DNA of 8,575 nt from an uncultured Synergistales bacterium (GCA_905236605.1 CAJORD010000144.1:1-8575), one strand, 5' to 3'. Positions 1-7,025 are shown, counted from the stretch's first letter. The notes: generated from the sequence alone by a model not told the origin. Translations and numbers: made by a program.

Positions 1-1
1 A

Positions 2-784
2 CTTAAATTTCTTCGTTGGGACGTCTTAACTTATACAACGCCTGGAGATTATACAGTTTATCCTTATATTTTGGTGTTAGGTGTGCCGCTCGTTGTATGT
101 GCATTAATGGGACTGTTTAATGGCTTTCTTGTTGCTAAAGGCGGTATTCAGCCGATAATTGCGACTTTAATTTTAATGGTTTGCGGGCGCGGAGTGGCTC
201 AAATTTTAACGGACGGCAAACAATTTACAACAGGATATTCGCTATTTAGAGTAATTGGTCAAGGAAGTTTCTTATATTTGCCGATGCCGATAATTATTAC
301 GATTATCGTAGTTTTAGCGGTTGCAATTTTCACACGAAAAACTGCTTTCGGTGCATTTGTTGAATCTGTTGGCGTCAATCCTAGTGCTAGCAAACTCTCT
401 GGTATAAAGGCCGCTAATGTCATATTAATTGTATTTATGATTACAGGCTTGTTATCTGGAATTGCGGGGCTAATTTACTCAAGCCGCATAATGTCCAACG
501 ACTCGAATAATGCTGGATTAAATTTCGAAATGGACGCTATATTAGCCGTAGTCATAGGCGGCACGAACATGTCCGGCGGAAAATTCAGCCTCGCGGGTAC
601 GGTTGTTGGGTCTTTAATCATTCGCACGATTGTAACGTTTGTATATTATTTTGGTATCGTCGCAGAAGCTACGATGGCATTCAAAGCGCTGATTATAGCT
701 GTAGTTATTGTTTTACAGTCCGAGCCTGTGCGAAAATATTTTGCCAAACGCGCGGCACTGCGTCAGGGAGGTGCAAGAGCATGA
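2..784 (+). CDS. ytfT: Sugar ABC transporter permease, YtfT type (5' end outside window)
   Basis: Inner-membrane permease of a ribose/galactofuranose-family (BPD_transp_2) ABC importer; it would pair with the next gene's product to form the translocation channel. The reading frame is open from base 2, so the gene enters from outside the window. About 260 codons are visible, against about 340 residues in E. coli YtfT, so roughly 80 N-terminal residues are missing. The segment from about nt 146 (IQPIIATLILMVCGRGVAQ) is nearly identical to the matching YtfT stretch. A cytoplasmic coupling loop follows near nt 335-410 (RKTAFGAFVESVGVN), then NNAGLNFEMDAILAVVIGG and a GG-rich turn. The rest is alternating hydrophobic segments with a basic C-terminus. 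The stop TGA overlaps the next start (ATGA). Galactofuranose specificity is inferred from resemblance to YtfT/YjfF; another simple sugar is possible. Confidence 0.88.
   Translation, partial: LKFLRWDVLTYTTPGDYTVYPYILVLGVPLVVCALMGLFNGFLVAKGGIQPIIATLILMVCGRGVAQILTDGKQFTTGYSLFRVIGQGSFLYLPMPIIITIIVVLAVAIFTRKTAFGAFVESVGVNPSASKLSGIKAANVILIVFMITGLLSGIAGLIYSSRIMSNDSNNAGLNFEMDAILAVVIGGTNMSGGKFSLAGTVVGSLIIRTIVTFVYYFGIVAEATMAFKALIIAVVIVLQSEPVRKYFAKRAALRQGGARA
767..773 (+). promoter_or_regulatory. Ribosome binding site of yjfF
   Basis: GGAGGTG lies 7 nt before the ATG at 781, inside the last codons of the upstream permease. It fixes the start and fits co-translation of the two permease subunits. Confidence 0.8.
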
Positions 785-1815
785 GCAACAAGCAAAATTT
801 ATTTACACGCCTCACAAATCCAAAATACATAATGGTATATGCGACCATTGGAATATTTTTTATAATCTATGCTCTTGGCGGCGTTCTTTATGGCGACAAG
901 GGTTTCCTTACGGTCAGAACGTTTGTGAATCTCTTCATTGACAATGCTTACTTTGGAATTTCGGCCGTAGGAATGACAATGGTATTAATAACCGGCGGCA
1001 TAGATCTTTCCGTAGGTGCTGTTGCCTCCTTAACCGGCATGTTCATAGCTTACGGAACGTCGGTGCTTAATCTCCACCCTCTAACTTGTATAGCTGCAGC
1101 GTTGGTTATGGGCGTCGGACTCGGTCTTCTCATGGGTTGGGTTATTCATTATCTCAATGTTCCTGCGTTTATTACAACTTTGACGGGAATGTTTTTAGCG
1201 CGTGGTGTGTGTTCATTGATAAGCCGCGAATCTATTGACATTCATCACCCGATGATAGATGCGCTTGCCGGCTGGAAAATTTATTTAATGAAATATGCTG
1301 ATGGCCGTTGGATAAAAATTAAACCAATCGCATTTATAAATTTCAATGTAATTTTGTTTTTAGTAATGATAATCATAGGCGCGTTTATCCTGCAACGGAC
1401 CCGCTTCGGGCGAAACATCTACGCTATCGGCGGCAATGAACAATCCGCGGCATTAATGGGACTTCCAGTCGGACGCACAAAAATTTTAGTATATGGCTTC
1501 AATGGCTTATGCTCCGTTCTTGCTGGGATCTCTTACGCGCTCTACGTTAAGAGCGGCTGGAATTTGTCGCTTCAAGGCGGTGAACTTGAAGTCATAACCT
1601 GCGCCGTAATTGGTGGTACGTTATTAACCGGCGGTGTCGGCTATATGGCGGGAACCTTGTTCGGTGTTCTGTTAAAGTCCGTTATCCCTGCGCTAATTAC
1701 TTTCAACGGCAATTTGCTATCATGGTGGGGCAAAATTGCGACCGGACTTTTACTTTTGCTCTTCATCTGCATACAAAGATTTGTCGTAACTACATCGGAC
1801 AGAAAACAAAAATAA
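781..1815 (+). CDS. yjfF: Sugar ABC transporter permease, YjfF type
   Basis: Second membrane subunit of the same importer; the YtfT-YjfF pair in E. coli carries galactofuranose. The complete 344 residues compare with about 331 in E. coli. Visible family signatures are DNAYFGISAVGMT (about 54-66), GGIDLSVGAV (72-81), VPAFITTLTGMFLARGV (127-143), SIDIHHP (151-157), RTRFGRNIYAIGGN (206-219, the cytoplasmic loop expected to contact the ATPase), VIGGTLLTGGVG (276-287) and SWWGKIATG (314-322). About eight to ten hydrophobic segments are apparent. A short extra stretch around 165-182 (charged, with KYADGR) makes the protein slightly longer than the E. coli form. The start is supported by GGAGGTG 7 nt upstream and by the ATGA overlap with ytfT. 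There is no terminator before folP. Confidence 0.9.
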   Translation: MSNKQNLFTRLTNPKYIMVYATIGIFFIIYALGGVLYGDKGFLTVRTFVNLFIDNAYFGISAVGMTMVLITGGIDLSVGAVASLTGMFIAYGTSVLNLHPLTCIAAALVMGVGLGLLMGWVIHYLNVPAFITTLTGMFLARGVCSLISRESIDIHHPMIDALAGWKIYLMKYADGRWIKIKPIAFINFNVILFLVMIIIGAFILQRTRFGRNIYAIGGNEQSAALMGLPVGRTKILVYGFNGLCSVLAGISYALYVKSGWNLSLQGGELEVITCAVIGGTLLTGGVGYMAGTLFGVLLKSVIPALITFNGNLLSWWGKIATGLLLLLFICIQRFVVTTSDRKQK

Positions 1816-1844
1816 ATCTCAAACCTAACTCCTCACTCTTAAAT

Positions 1845-1851
1845 AAAGGAG
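1845..1851 (+). promoter_or_regulatory. Ribosome binding site selecting the TTG start of folP
   Basis: AAAGGAG ends 9 nt before the TTG at 1861; no ATG or GTG in this frame lies at a suitable distance, so this site decides the start. An upstream CTCCT (1829-1833) is exactly complementary to AGGAG (1847-1851) across a 13-nt loop, so the site could be partly masked, though a 5-bp stem is weak. Confidence 0.7.
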
Positions 1852-1860
1852 AATTATATT

Positions 1861-2991
1861 TTGATTTATCCTGTAAATATAAAAAATTATTCTGACCTCC
1901 TCGCAGTCTGCAACAAGATTCAAACAGATCCGCGAGCTTTCGCTTATCTTTCTCCAAAATTCAATGTCTTACATTTTTATGGCGAACATGTTGACTACAG
2001 AGCAGCAGCTTTCTTGAAGCAGGAATTATTAGCGCGAGGCGGCGACACCGTTGTTACAAAGCACGTTATCGACGGCAAAACAGATTTTAGCGACGTCTTA
2101 CTAATGGGCACACCTTCGCAATTAAAAAGCCTCATTGAAAAATTAAAATCTATGGACTGTTGGGGCTTAAAGCAGTTACGTGAAGAATTTTCGCGCGCAT
2201 TCGCAAATTTTTTTGTTACAAGTTGGAGCGTCGGTGAAAAATTAAAATTGGATAATGATACAAAATTGATGGCAATCATAAATCTAACGCCCGATTCTTT
2301 TCATGAGGCAAGCCGCGTAAAAGAGAATGACGTTTTATCAACTGCCGAAAAATTTTTAGAGCAAGGCGCAGAAATTTTGGATATTGGAGCAGAATCCACT
2401 CGCCCGGGCTTTGAACCCGTCGAAGCTCAAGAAGAAATCGCGCGATTAATTCCCGCTTTGAAAATTTTGCGTCGTGAATTTCCAAAAGTTGTAATTTCTG
2501 TTGACACTTACAAATCTGAAACAGCGCGCGCGGCCGTTGACGAAGGAGCCGACATCATAAACGACATCAGCGGTTTTGAGCTCGATACAAAAATGCTTGA
2601 GTTAATTTCAAAAATTGGCGTGCCGTATGTGTTGTCTCATTTTCAAAAAGAGCCTTGCGAAAACATTTTAAGCTCTATGCTTAAATACTTCGATACAAAA
2701 ATTACAACTCTTTGCGAAGTTGGATTCAAACGCGAAAATTTAATTTTGGATCCGGGCTTAGGCTTTGGGAAAACACTTGAAGACAATTTTACAATTTTGA
2801 AAAATCTCGAAGCTCTGAAAATTTTTGGACTTCCAATTTTAGTTGGACATTCGCGAAAAAGATTCACAGGGAAAAATTTGTTCGCTACGGTCGCGCTATC
2901 GGGGTTGCTGTACGGACGGGCAAATATTTTGCGCGTTCATGACGTCGAAGAAAATTTGAAAGCTATCGAAATGGCAAAAAATTTACGCTAA
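1861..2991 (+). CDS. folP: Dihydropteroate synthase with N-terminal extension
   Basis: Condenses 6-hydroxymethyl-7,8-dihydropterin pyrophosphate with p-aminobenzoate to form 7,8-dihydropteroate in folate synthesis; cytosolic target of sulfonamides. The TIM-barrel domain spans about residues 130-376: NLTPDSF (141-147), DIGAESTRPG (174-183), SVDTYK (213-218), IINDISG (232-238), LDPGLGFGKT (296-305), GHSRKRF (329-335) and RVHDV (358-362). The equivalents of E. coli N22, D56, T62/R63, D96, N115, D185, K221, R255 and H257 can all be placed. Residues 1-129 are an extra domain (FLKQELLARGGD at 51-62; DVLLMGT at 78-84) that I recognise from clostridial and archaeal DHPS; its role is not known to me. 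The stretch after SRKRF is about a dozen residues shorter than usual, and the usual HMxGxP is replaced by SHFQKEP (259-265). Initiation is at TTG with a good binding site. No other folate gene is adjacent. Confidence 0.93.
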   Translation: MIYPVNIKNYSDLLAVCNKIQTDPRAFAYLSPKFNVLHFYGEHVDYRAAAFLKQELLARGGDTVVTKHVIDGKTDFSDVLLMGTPSQLKSLIEKLKSMDCWGLKQLREEFSRAFANFFVTSWSVGEKLKLDNDTKLMAIINLTPDSFHEASRVKENDVLSTAEKFLEQGAEILDIGAESTRPGFEPVEAQEEIARLIPALKILRREFPKVVISVDTYKSETARAAVDEGADIINDISGFELDTKMLELISKIGVPYVLSHFQKEPCENILSSMLKYFDTKITTLCEVGFKRENLILDPGLGFGKTLEDNFTILKNLEALKIFGLPILVGHSRKRFTGKNLFATVALSGLLYGRANILRVHDVEENLKAIEMAKNLR

Positions 2992-2998
2992 AAAAATT

Positions 2999-3018
2999 GG
3001 GGCCTTTAGCCCCTTTTT
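2999..3018. terminator. Bidirectional rho-independent terminator
   Basis: Stem GGGGC (2999-3003) and GCCCC (3009-3013) with a 5-nt loop. It is followed on the plus strand by TTTTT (3014-3018). On the minus strand two A precede a run of seven T, the complement of 2990-2996. It sits in the 25-nt gap between the folP stop and the pssA stop and can end both converging transcripts. Confidence 0.88.
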
Positions 3019-3778
3019 ATTCTTCGTTGTGTGCTTCAATTTCCTTTTTCAAAATCCACTGTCCCCAATCGAAATGAATTAGACCGCTCACGATATACAT
3101 CGCAAACAAAAATAGCGGCGCGGTACTCTTCAAAAAGATAAATGACAGCGCAAATAATGAGAACAGAGCAAGGCACTTGGCCGGGTCAGCGGTCTTCTTC
3201 GTTAATTTTTTCATGTTCGCGTATGGAATGCTCGAAATCATGAGGCCGCCGACGCTCAACAAAATCGCTGCCATTATCACCGGCGGAATTTTTGAATCTA
3301 ATCTCGCAATCACGAATGACGCAACAAACAAGCCGCCCGCGGGACATGGCAAGCCCTGAAACGGTCCTGGAACGTGAACAATATTAAATCTTGCAAGTCG
3401 CAGCGCCACGCACAATGCAAAGAAGCACGCTGAAACCGCGCCTACAAGATTCAAACTTCGGACAGAAACTTCATAAAGCAAAATCGCCGGCGCTACTCCG
3501 AAGCTCACGAGGTCAGCAAGGCTATCGAACTCAAGTCCGAACTGCGAGCCGCCGCCGAGCATTCTCGCGACTTTGCCATCAAAGCCATCGAATAAAACCG
3601 CAAAGAAAATTAACCATGCCGCGAAAACATATTTTTCGTTCAGAACCATCATCAAAGAAAACAAACCGCATAATAAATTTCCGCTTGTTACCATGTTGGG
3701 GGCAATGTGGCGAAACTGCAAGGGCGTTTTCCCTCCTGTCTTTCCCATTTTCCTACGAATCCTCAAAAAATTTCTCAA
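3017..3778 (-). CDS. pssA: CDP-diacylglycerol--serine O-phosphatidyltransferase
   Basis: Membrane enzyme that transfers phosphatidyl from CDP-diacylglycerol to L-serine, giving phosphatidylserine, the substrate of Psd encoded just upstream. The CDP-alcohol phosphotransferase signature DxxDGxxARx8Gx3Dx3D is complete: D64, D67, G68, A71, R72, G81, D85 and D89. It is followed by LADLVSFGVAPA, typical of the Gram-positive-type PssA rather than the E. coli phospholipase-D-like enzyme. Several hydrophobic segments follow, at about 31-46, 50-63, 92-103, 110-128, 165-183 and 203-232. The 253-residue length assumes the TTG at 3776-3778, which has AGGAG 10 nt upstream and overlaps the psd stop (TTGA). 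An ATG at 3746-3748 would give 243 residues with a poorer, closer AGGA. The stop codon lies in the T-tract of the shared terminator. Confidence 0.93.
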   Translation of the reverse strand: MRNFLRIRRKMGKTGGKTPLQFRHIAPNMVTSGNLLCGLFSLMMVLNEKYVFAAWLIFFAVLFDGFDGKVARMLGGGSQFGLEFDSLADLVSFGVAPAILLYEVSVRSLNLVGAVSACFFALCVALRLARFNIVHVPGPFQGLPCPAGGLFVASFVIARLDSKIPPVIMAAILLSVGGLMISSIPYANMKKLTKKTADPAKCLALFSLFALSFIFLKSTAPLFLFAMYIVSGLIHFDWGQWILKKEIEAHNEE

Positions 3779-4395
3779 TCTCTAATCACTCCTATACATG
3801 AAAGTCCGGCTTTTACATTGTCGCCAAGTTCAACCTTTAATACTGTAACATCTGGCAGATATAAATCAACCCTTGAACCAAGTTTTATCATTCCGCAGCG
3901 CTCGCCCGCTTCAAGAACGTCCCCACGATGAAGCCTGCAAACGATTCGACGCGCTACAAGTCCGGCTATTTGCGTCATCATGACCGCGCCCCATTGAGTC
4001 GAAAGGCCGATGAAATTTCTTTCGTTAATTTCCGAAGCCTTCGGAGCAAACGCCGCTAATTTTTTTCCGGGAATGTATTCAAGAAAATCTACTCGCCCTG
4101 TGCATGGTGCGCGATTAACATGAACGCTGAAGACATTCATAAAAATCCCGACTTTTATACATCTGCCCGTGAACGGGTGCGACGCTGTAGAAATCTCTAC
4201 GACTTTGCCGTCAGCCGGCGAATAAAAATATCCGTCTTTATAATCTGTCTTTCGTTCAGGGTCTCGGAAGAACCAAACGACCAACAATGTCAGAGCGAGC
4301 ATTATCGCCGCCGGTATCCATGCAATAAACGCAAAGGCCCCCGTTGCGAGAGCCATATAAGCTATAGTAGCTACTCCGTCTTTAGCTATTTTCAT
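3775..4395 (-). CDS. psd: Phosphatidylserine decarboxylase, short (archaeal-type) form
   Basis: Pyruvoyl-dependent membrane enzyme converting phosphatidylserine to phosphatidylethanolamine, the step after PssA. From the ATG at 4393-4395 the protein has 206 residues. It has a hydrophobic N-terminal anchor (about 8-42), then FFRDPER (42-48), SPADGKV (59-65), FMNVFSVHVNRAP (85-97) and KLGSR (171-175). Family knowledge says the proenzyme cleaves itself before the serine of the GS motif, here Ser174, turning it into the pyruvoyl cofactor; GSR replaces the LGST of the longer E. coli enzyme. The frame stays open upstream to another ATG at 4498-4500. That would add 35 residues lying wholly over gyrA codons and lacking family resemblance, so the later start is preferred. 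The gene overlaps the gyrA 3' end by 14 nt and its stop overlaps the pssA start. Confidence 0.92.
   Translation of the reverse strand: MKIAKDGVATIAYMALATGAFAFIAWIPAAIMLALTLLVVWFFRDPERKTDYKDGYFYSPADGKVVEISTASHPFTGRCIKVGIFMNVFSVHVNRAPCTGRVDFLEYIPGKKLAAFAPKASEINERNFIGLSTQWGAVMMTQIAGLVARRIVCRLHRGDVLEAGERCGMIKLGSRVDLYLPDVTVLKVELGDNVKAGLSCIGVIRD
3789..3793 (-). promoter_or_regulatory. Ribosome binding site of pssA (supports TTG start)
   Basis: Minus-strand AGGAG ends 10 nt before the TTG at 3776-3778, within the last codons of psd. It favours the TTG over the internal ATG ten codons later. Confidence 0.5.
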
Positions 4396-6892
4396 TTTCG
4401 TTTTCTTCTTCAAAATCTTCAAATGGAATGTTGCCGGTTTCGCCGGTGTCATCGCTGCCGCGAACGACGCTGCAATCTGCCACGGTGTCGCCTTCATCAA
4501 GTCGAAGTACTTTGCTACCCTGCGCTTGTCGTCTTAAAGTCGAAATTTCTGAAGCAGAAACTCGAATCGTGCGGCCCTTTGACGTTATTACAATTATGTC
4601 ATCATTTTCGTGTAATGCCAAACTCGCTGAAAGACTTCCGGTTTTGTCGCTCAAGTCCATTATGAAAACTCCGACGCCAGCGCGGTGGTGCGTTGAAAAT
4701 TCGGAGAAGTCCGTTCGCTTGCCGATTCCGTTTTCGCTTAAAACAAAAATTTTTCGACTGTCATCGACGACATCGCAGCTTAAAACGCGATCGCCTTTCT
4801 TTAATCTCATGGCATTGACGCCTCTCGCGCTTCTGCTTAACTGCCTGAACTCTGTTTCCGAAACTCGAAGGGCCTGCGCTTCCTTACTAATTAATAATAA
4901 ATCGCTATCGCCCGTCGTCAGACATATCTGCGCTATCTCGTCGCCTTCGTCAAGGCTCATAATTCGGCGCGGCCTGTTTGAAGAGTCAAGAGTTTCCATT
5001 GCAACGCGTTTGGCAATTCCAAGGCGCGTAATGAAGAATGCAAATTTCCAACTTCCCTGATCTTCGCCGGCAATGTTCACAATTTTTTCATTTTCGAGCA
5101 GAGGCAAAAATTTTGAAACAGGTTTGCCCTTGCCTGATTTCGTTTCTGTGATTTCGTAGCCTTTAACAGACATCATGCGGCCAAGATTCGTGAAAAAGAA
5201 AATTTGTCGGTGAGTGTGAGTTACGCAAAGCAATTCGATGCTGTCATCTTCGCGAACGCCCGAGCCTTTTCGCCCTTTGCCTCCACGCGATTGAGTTTTG
5301 TAAAGCTCCAGCGGAAGACGTTTTATAAATCCGTCCTTGGAAATTGTGATTACGATGTCTTCTTCTTGAATAAAAGCTTCGTCGGGCATATCTTCAAGTT
5401 CTTCGGTGATTTCTGTGCGGCGTTTGTCGCCGAAACGCGAGGCGAGTTCTTTTAATTCGTCCCTGATTACACCGTCGAGAACTTTTTTATCGGCCAAAAT
5501 ATTTTGATAAGAGGCAATGTCCGTGAGTAATTTTTTCTGTTCATCATCGAGGCGTCCGCGTTCAAGACCGGTAAGACGCTGTAGCCTCATGTCTAAAATT
5601 GCCTGCGCTTGGCCGTCGGAAAATCCTAAATCGACTTGCAAGGCGACTTTTGCTTCTGGAGCTGAATTATTTGCGCGAATAATTTTTATAACGGCTTCGA
5701 TATTTTCAAGAGCCTTTTTCAAACCTTCGATTATGTGTTCACGCGCTTGAGCTTGTTTTAATCTGTATTCAGTTCTGCGTCGAACGACTTCGCGGCGATA
5801 ATTCAAATACAATCCCAACATCTGATTAATATTCAAAATCACCGGGTGCTTATCGACAAGTGCGAGATTAATCACGCCGAACGTAGATTGAAGTTGCGTT
5901 CGTTTATAAAGTTGTCGAGTAATAAAATCTGCGTCCGCGTCGCGCTGAAGTTCGATAACGATTCTAAGACCGTCTCTGTCGGACTCGTCGCGAATTTCTG
6001 AAACGCCTTCGATTTCTTTATTTTGAACCGCCTGAACCATTGCTTCAAGCAACATTGTTTTATTAACGGCGTAAGGGATTTCAGTGATGATTATGCTTTG
6101 ACGGCCGCGTTTTGATTCTTCGATGTGAGTTTTTCCGCGCACGATAATTTTTCCGCGTCCCGTCGAATACGCTTCAATAATTCCAGAACGCCCTGCGATT
6201 TCGCCGCCTGTCGGGAAGTCCGGGCCGGGCAAGTGCGCCATTATATCTTTTAATTCGGCCTGCTCGGGTTCGATTTCGTTTTCAATCAGCCAGCATAAGA
6301 CATCAACAACTTCACGCAAATTATGAGGCGGGATATTAGTTGCCATGCCGACTGCGATACCCGTTGAACCATTCACAAGCAAATTCGGCATTATACATGG
6401 CAATGTCATTGGCTCTTTCAAAGATTCATCGAAATTCATTGCCCAGTCGATTGTGTCTTCGTCAATGTTCGAGAGCATGAGCTCGCCGAGCCAGCTTAAT
6501 CGCGCTTCTGTGTAACGCATGGCCGCCGCACTGTCGCCATCAACAGAACCGAAGTTGCCTTGACCGTCAACAAGCGGGTAACGAAGATTCCAATTTTGCG
6601 CAAGCCTGACCATCGTGTCATAAATCGCGCTGTCGCCGTGCGGGTGATACTTACCCATCGTTTCTCCAACGATACGCGCGGATTTTTTATAAGCAGTGTT
6701 ATGTTTCAAACCTAGTTCGGACATTGCGAAGAGTACACGGCGTTGAACGGGTTTAAGTCCGTCCCGTGCGTCAGGCAAAGCGCGTCCGACGATGACGCTC
6801 ATAGCGTAATTGAGGTAACTGGTTTTGATTTCTCCTACGAGTGGAAGGGTTAATATACGTCCCTCACTCTCGTTAAAACTTTTTTCAGGCAT
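4382..6892 (-). CDS. gyrA: DNA gyrase subunit A
   Basis: Breakage-and-rejoining subunit of gyrase (A2B2), which introduces negative supercoils using ATP with GyrB. From the ATG at 6890-6892 it has 836 residues. The winged-helix/QRDR region holds KYHPHGDSAIYD (81-92), and AAAMRYTEAR (122-131) carries the DNA-linking Tyr127 (E. coli Tyr122). The tower and coiled-coil region runs to about 500. The C-terminal beta-pinwheel (about 510-815) begins with the GyrA box, QSRGGKG (534-540; consensus QRRGGKG), which argues for GyrA rather than ParC. Ser88 and Asp92 match E. coli Ser83 and Asp87, the quinolone-susceptible state. The tail after 815 is strongly acidic (DFEEENENENS). A possible ATG 15 codons upstream overlaps the predicted -10 box, so it is unlikely to be used. 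gyrB is not adjacent: the upstream neighbour is divergent. Confidence 0.96.
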   Translation of the reverse strand: MPEKSFNESEGRILTLPLVGEIKTSYLNYAMSVIVGRALPDARDGLKPVQRRVLFAMSELGLKHNTAYKKSARIVGETMGKYHPHGDSAIYDTMVRLAQNWNLRYPLVDGQGNFGSVDGDSAAAMRYTEARLSWLGELMLSNIDEDTIDWAMNFDESLKEPMTLPCIMPNLLVNGSTGIAVGMATNIPPHNLREVVDVLCWLIENEIEPEQAELKDIMAHLPGPDFPTGGEIAGRSGIIEAYSTGRGKIIVRGKTHIEESKRGRQSIIITEIPYAVNKTMLLEAMVQAVQNKEIEGVSEIRDESDRDGLRIVIELQRDADADFITRQLYKRTQLQSTFGVINLALVDKHPVILNINQMLGLYLNYRREVVRRRTEYRLKQAQAREHIIEGLKKALENIEAVIKIIRANNSAPEAKVALQVDLGFSDGQAQAILDMRLQRLTGLERGRLDDEQKKLLTDIASYQNILADKKVLDGVIRDELKELASRFGDKRRTEITEELEDMPDEAFIQEEDIVITISKDGFIKRLPLELYKTQSRGGKGRKGSGVREDDSIELLCVTHTHRQIFFFTNLGRMMSVKGYEITETKSGKGKPVSKFLPLLENEKIVNIAGEDQGSWKFAFFITRLGIAKRVAMETLDSSNRPRRIMSLDEGDEIAQICLTTGDSDLLLISKEAQALRVSETEFRQLSRSARGVNAMRLKKGDRVLSCDVVDDSRKIFVLSENGIGKRTDFSEFSTHHRAGVGVFIMDLSDKTGSLSASLALHENDDIIVITSKGRTIRVSASEISTLRRQAQGSKVLRLDEGDTVADCSVVRGSDDTGETGNIPFEDFEEENENENS

Positions 6893-6905
6893 AAAAAATT
6901 TTTGT

Positions 6906-6911
6906 CTCCTC
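6906..6911 (-). promoter_or_regulatory. Ribosome binding site of gyrA
   Basis: Minus-strand GAGGAG lies 13 nt before the ATG at 6890-6892. The spacing is slightly long, but no alternative start codon lies between. It rules against the upstream ATG at 6935-6937, which has no such site. Confidence 0.6.
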
Positions 6912-6927
6912 TCTTTTTGTTGCTTAA

Positions 6928-6936
6928 ATTGTATCA
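6928..6936 (-). promoter_or_regulatory. Probable extended -10 promoter of gyrA-psd-pssA
   Basis: On the minus strand the sequence TGATACAAT gives a TGN extension plus TACAAT (5 of 6 to TATAAT). No good -35 box lies 16-18 nt upstream, which is GC-rich there, as expected if the extended -10 compensates. Transcription would start near 6921, giving a leader of about 29 nt. Confidence 0.5.
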
Positions 6937-6975
6937 TTTTTAGAGGAAGCCCGCGCCCAGCGAGTGAAGAAAATT

Positions 6976-7002
6976 TTGATAGCTAAACTCGTGTGTTAAA
7001 AT
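6976..7002 (+). promoter_or_regulatory. Probable promoter of the M48 protease gene
   Basis: TTGATA (6976-6981) and TAAAAT (6997-7002) with a short 15-nt spacer. TGT directly precedes the -10 box, giving an extended -10. The predicted start near 7009 leaves a leader of about 27 nt before the ATG. The short spacer weakens the -35 call; the -10 is the stronger part. Confidence 0.45.
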
Positions 7003-7018
7003 ATCGCGAAAAATTTAC

Positions 7019-7025
7019 GGAGGAG
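7019..7025 (+). promoter_or_regulatory. Ribosome binding site of the M48 protease gene
   Basis: GGAGGAG ends 10 nt before the ATG at 7036. It is the only strong site in the leader and sets the start. Confidence 0.75.

Noticed and set aside
3391..3801. A 136-codon plus-strand open frame opposite pssA
   Set aside because: It lies entirely antisense to a gene with a complete catalytic motif, has no ribosome binding site, and its Arg/Ser/Lys-rich translation is typical of a shadow frame.
4120..4665. A 181-codon plus-strand open frame across psd and the gyrA 3' end
   Set aside because: Its Cys/Arg-rich product resembles no family I know, and both underlying minus-strand genes are firmly identified.
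4428..5060. A 210-codon plus-strand open frame antisense to gyrA
   Set aside because: It is fully antisense to the GyrA pinwheel domain, has no binding site, and its Ser/Leu/Arg-rich composition follows from reading conserved codons backwards.
4382..6892. Topoisomerase IV subunit ParC instead of GyrA
   Set aside because: A GyrA box (QSRGGKG) is present in the C-terminal domain, and the HPHGDSAIYD and GNFGSVDGDSAAAMRYTE segments fit GyrA.
6890..6937. Longer GyrA starting at the ATG at 6935-6937
   Set aside because: It would overlap the predicted -10 box and has no ribosome binding site, and the added residues (MIQFKQQKERRQKFF) are not part of the GyrA family; GAGGAG lies ahead of the later ATG instead.
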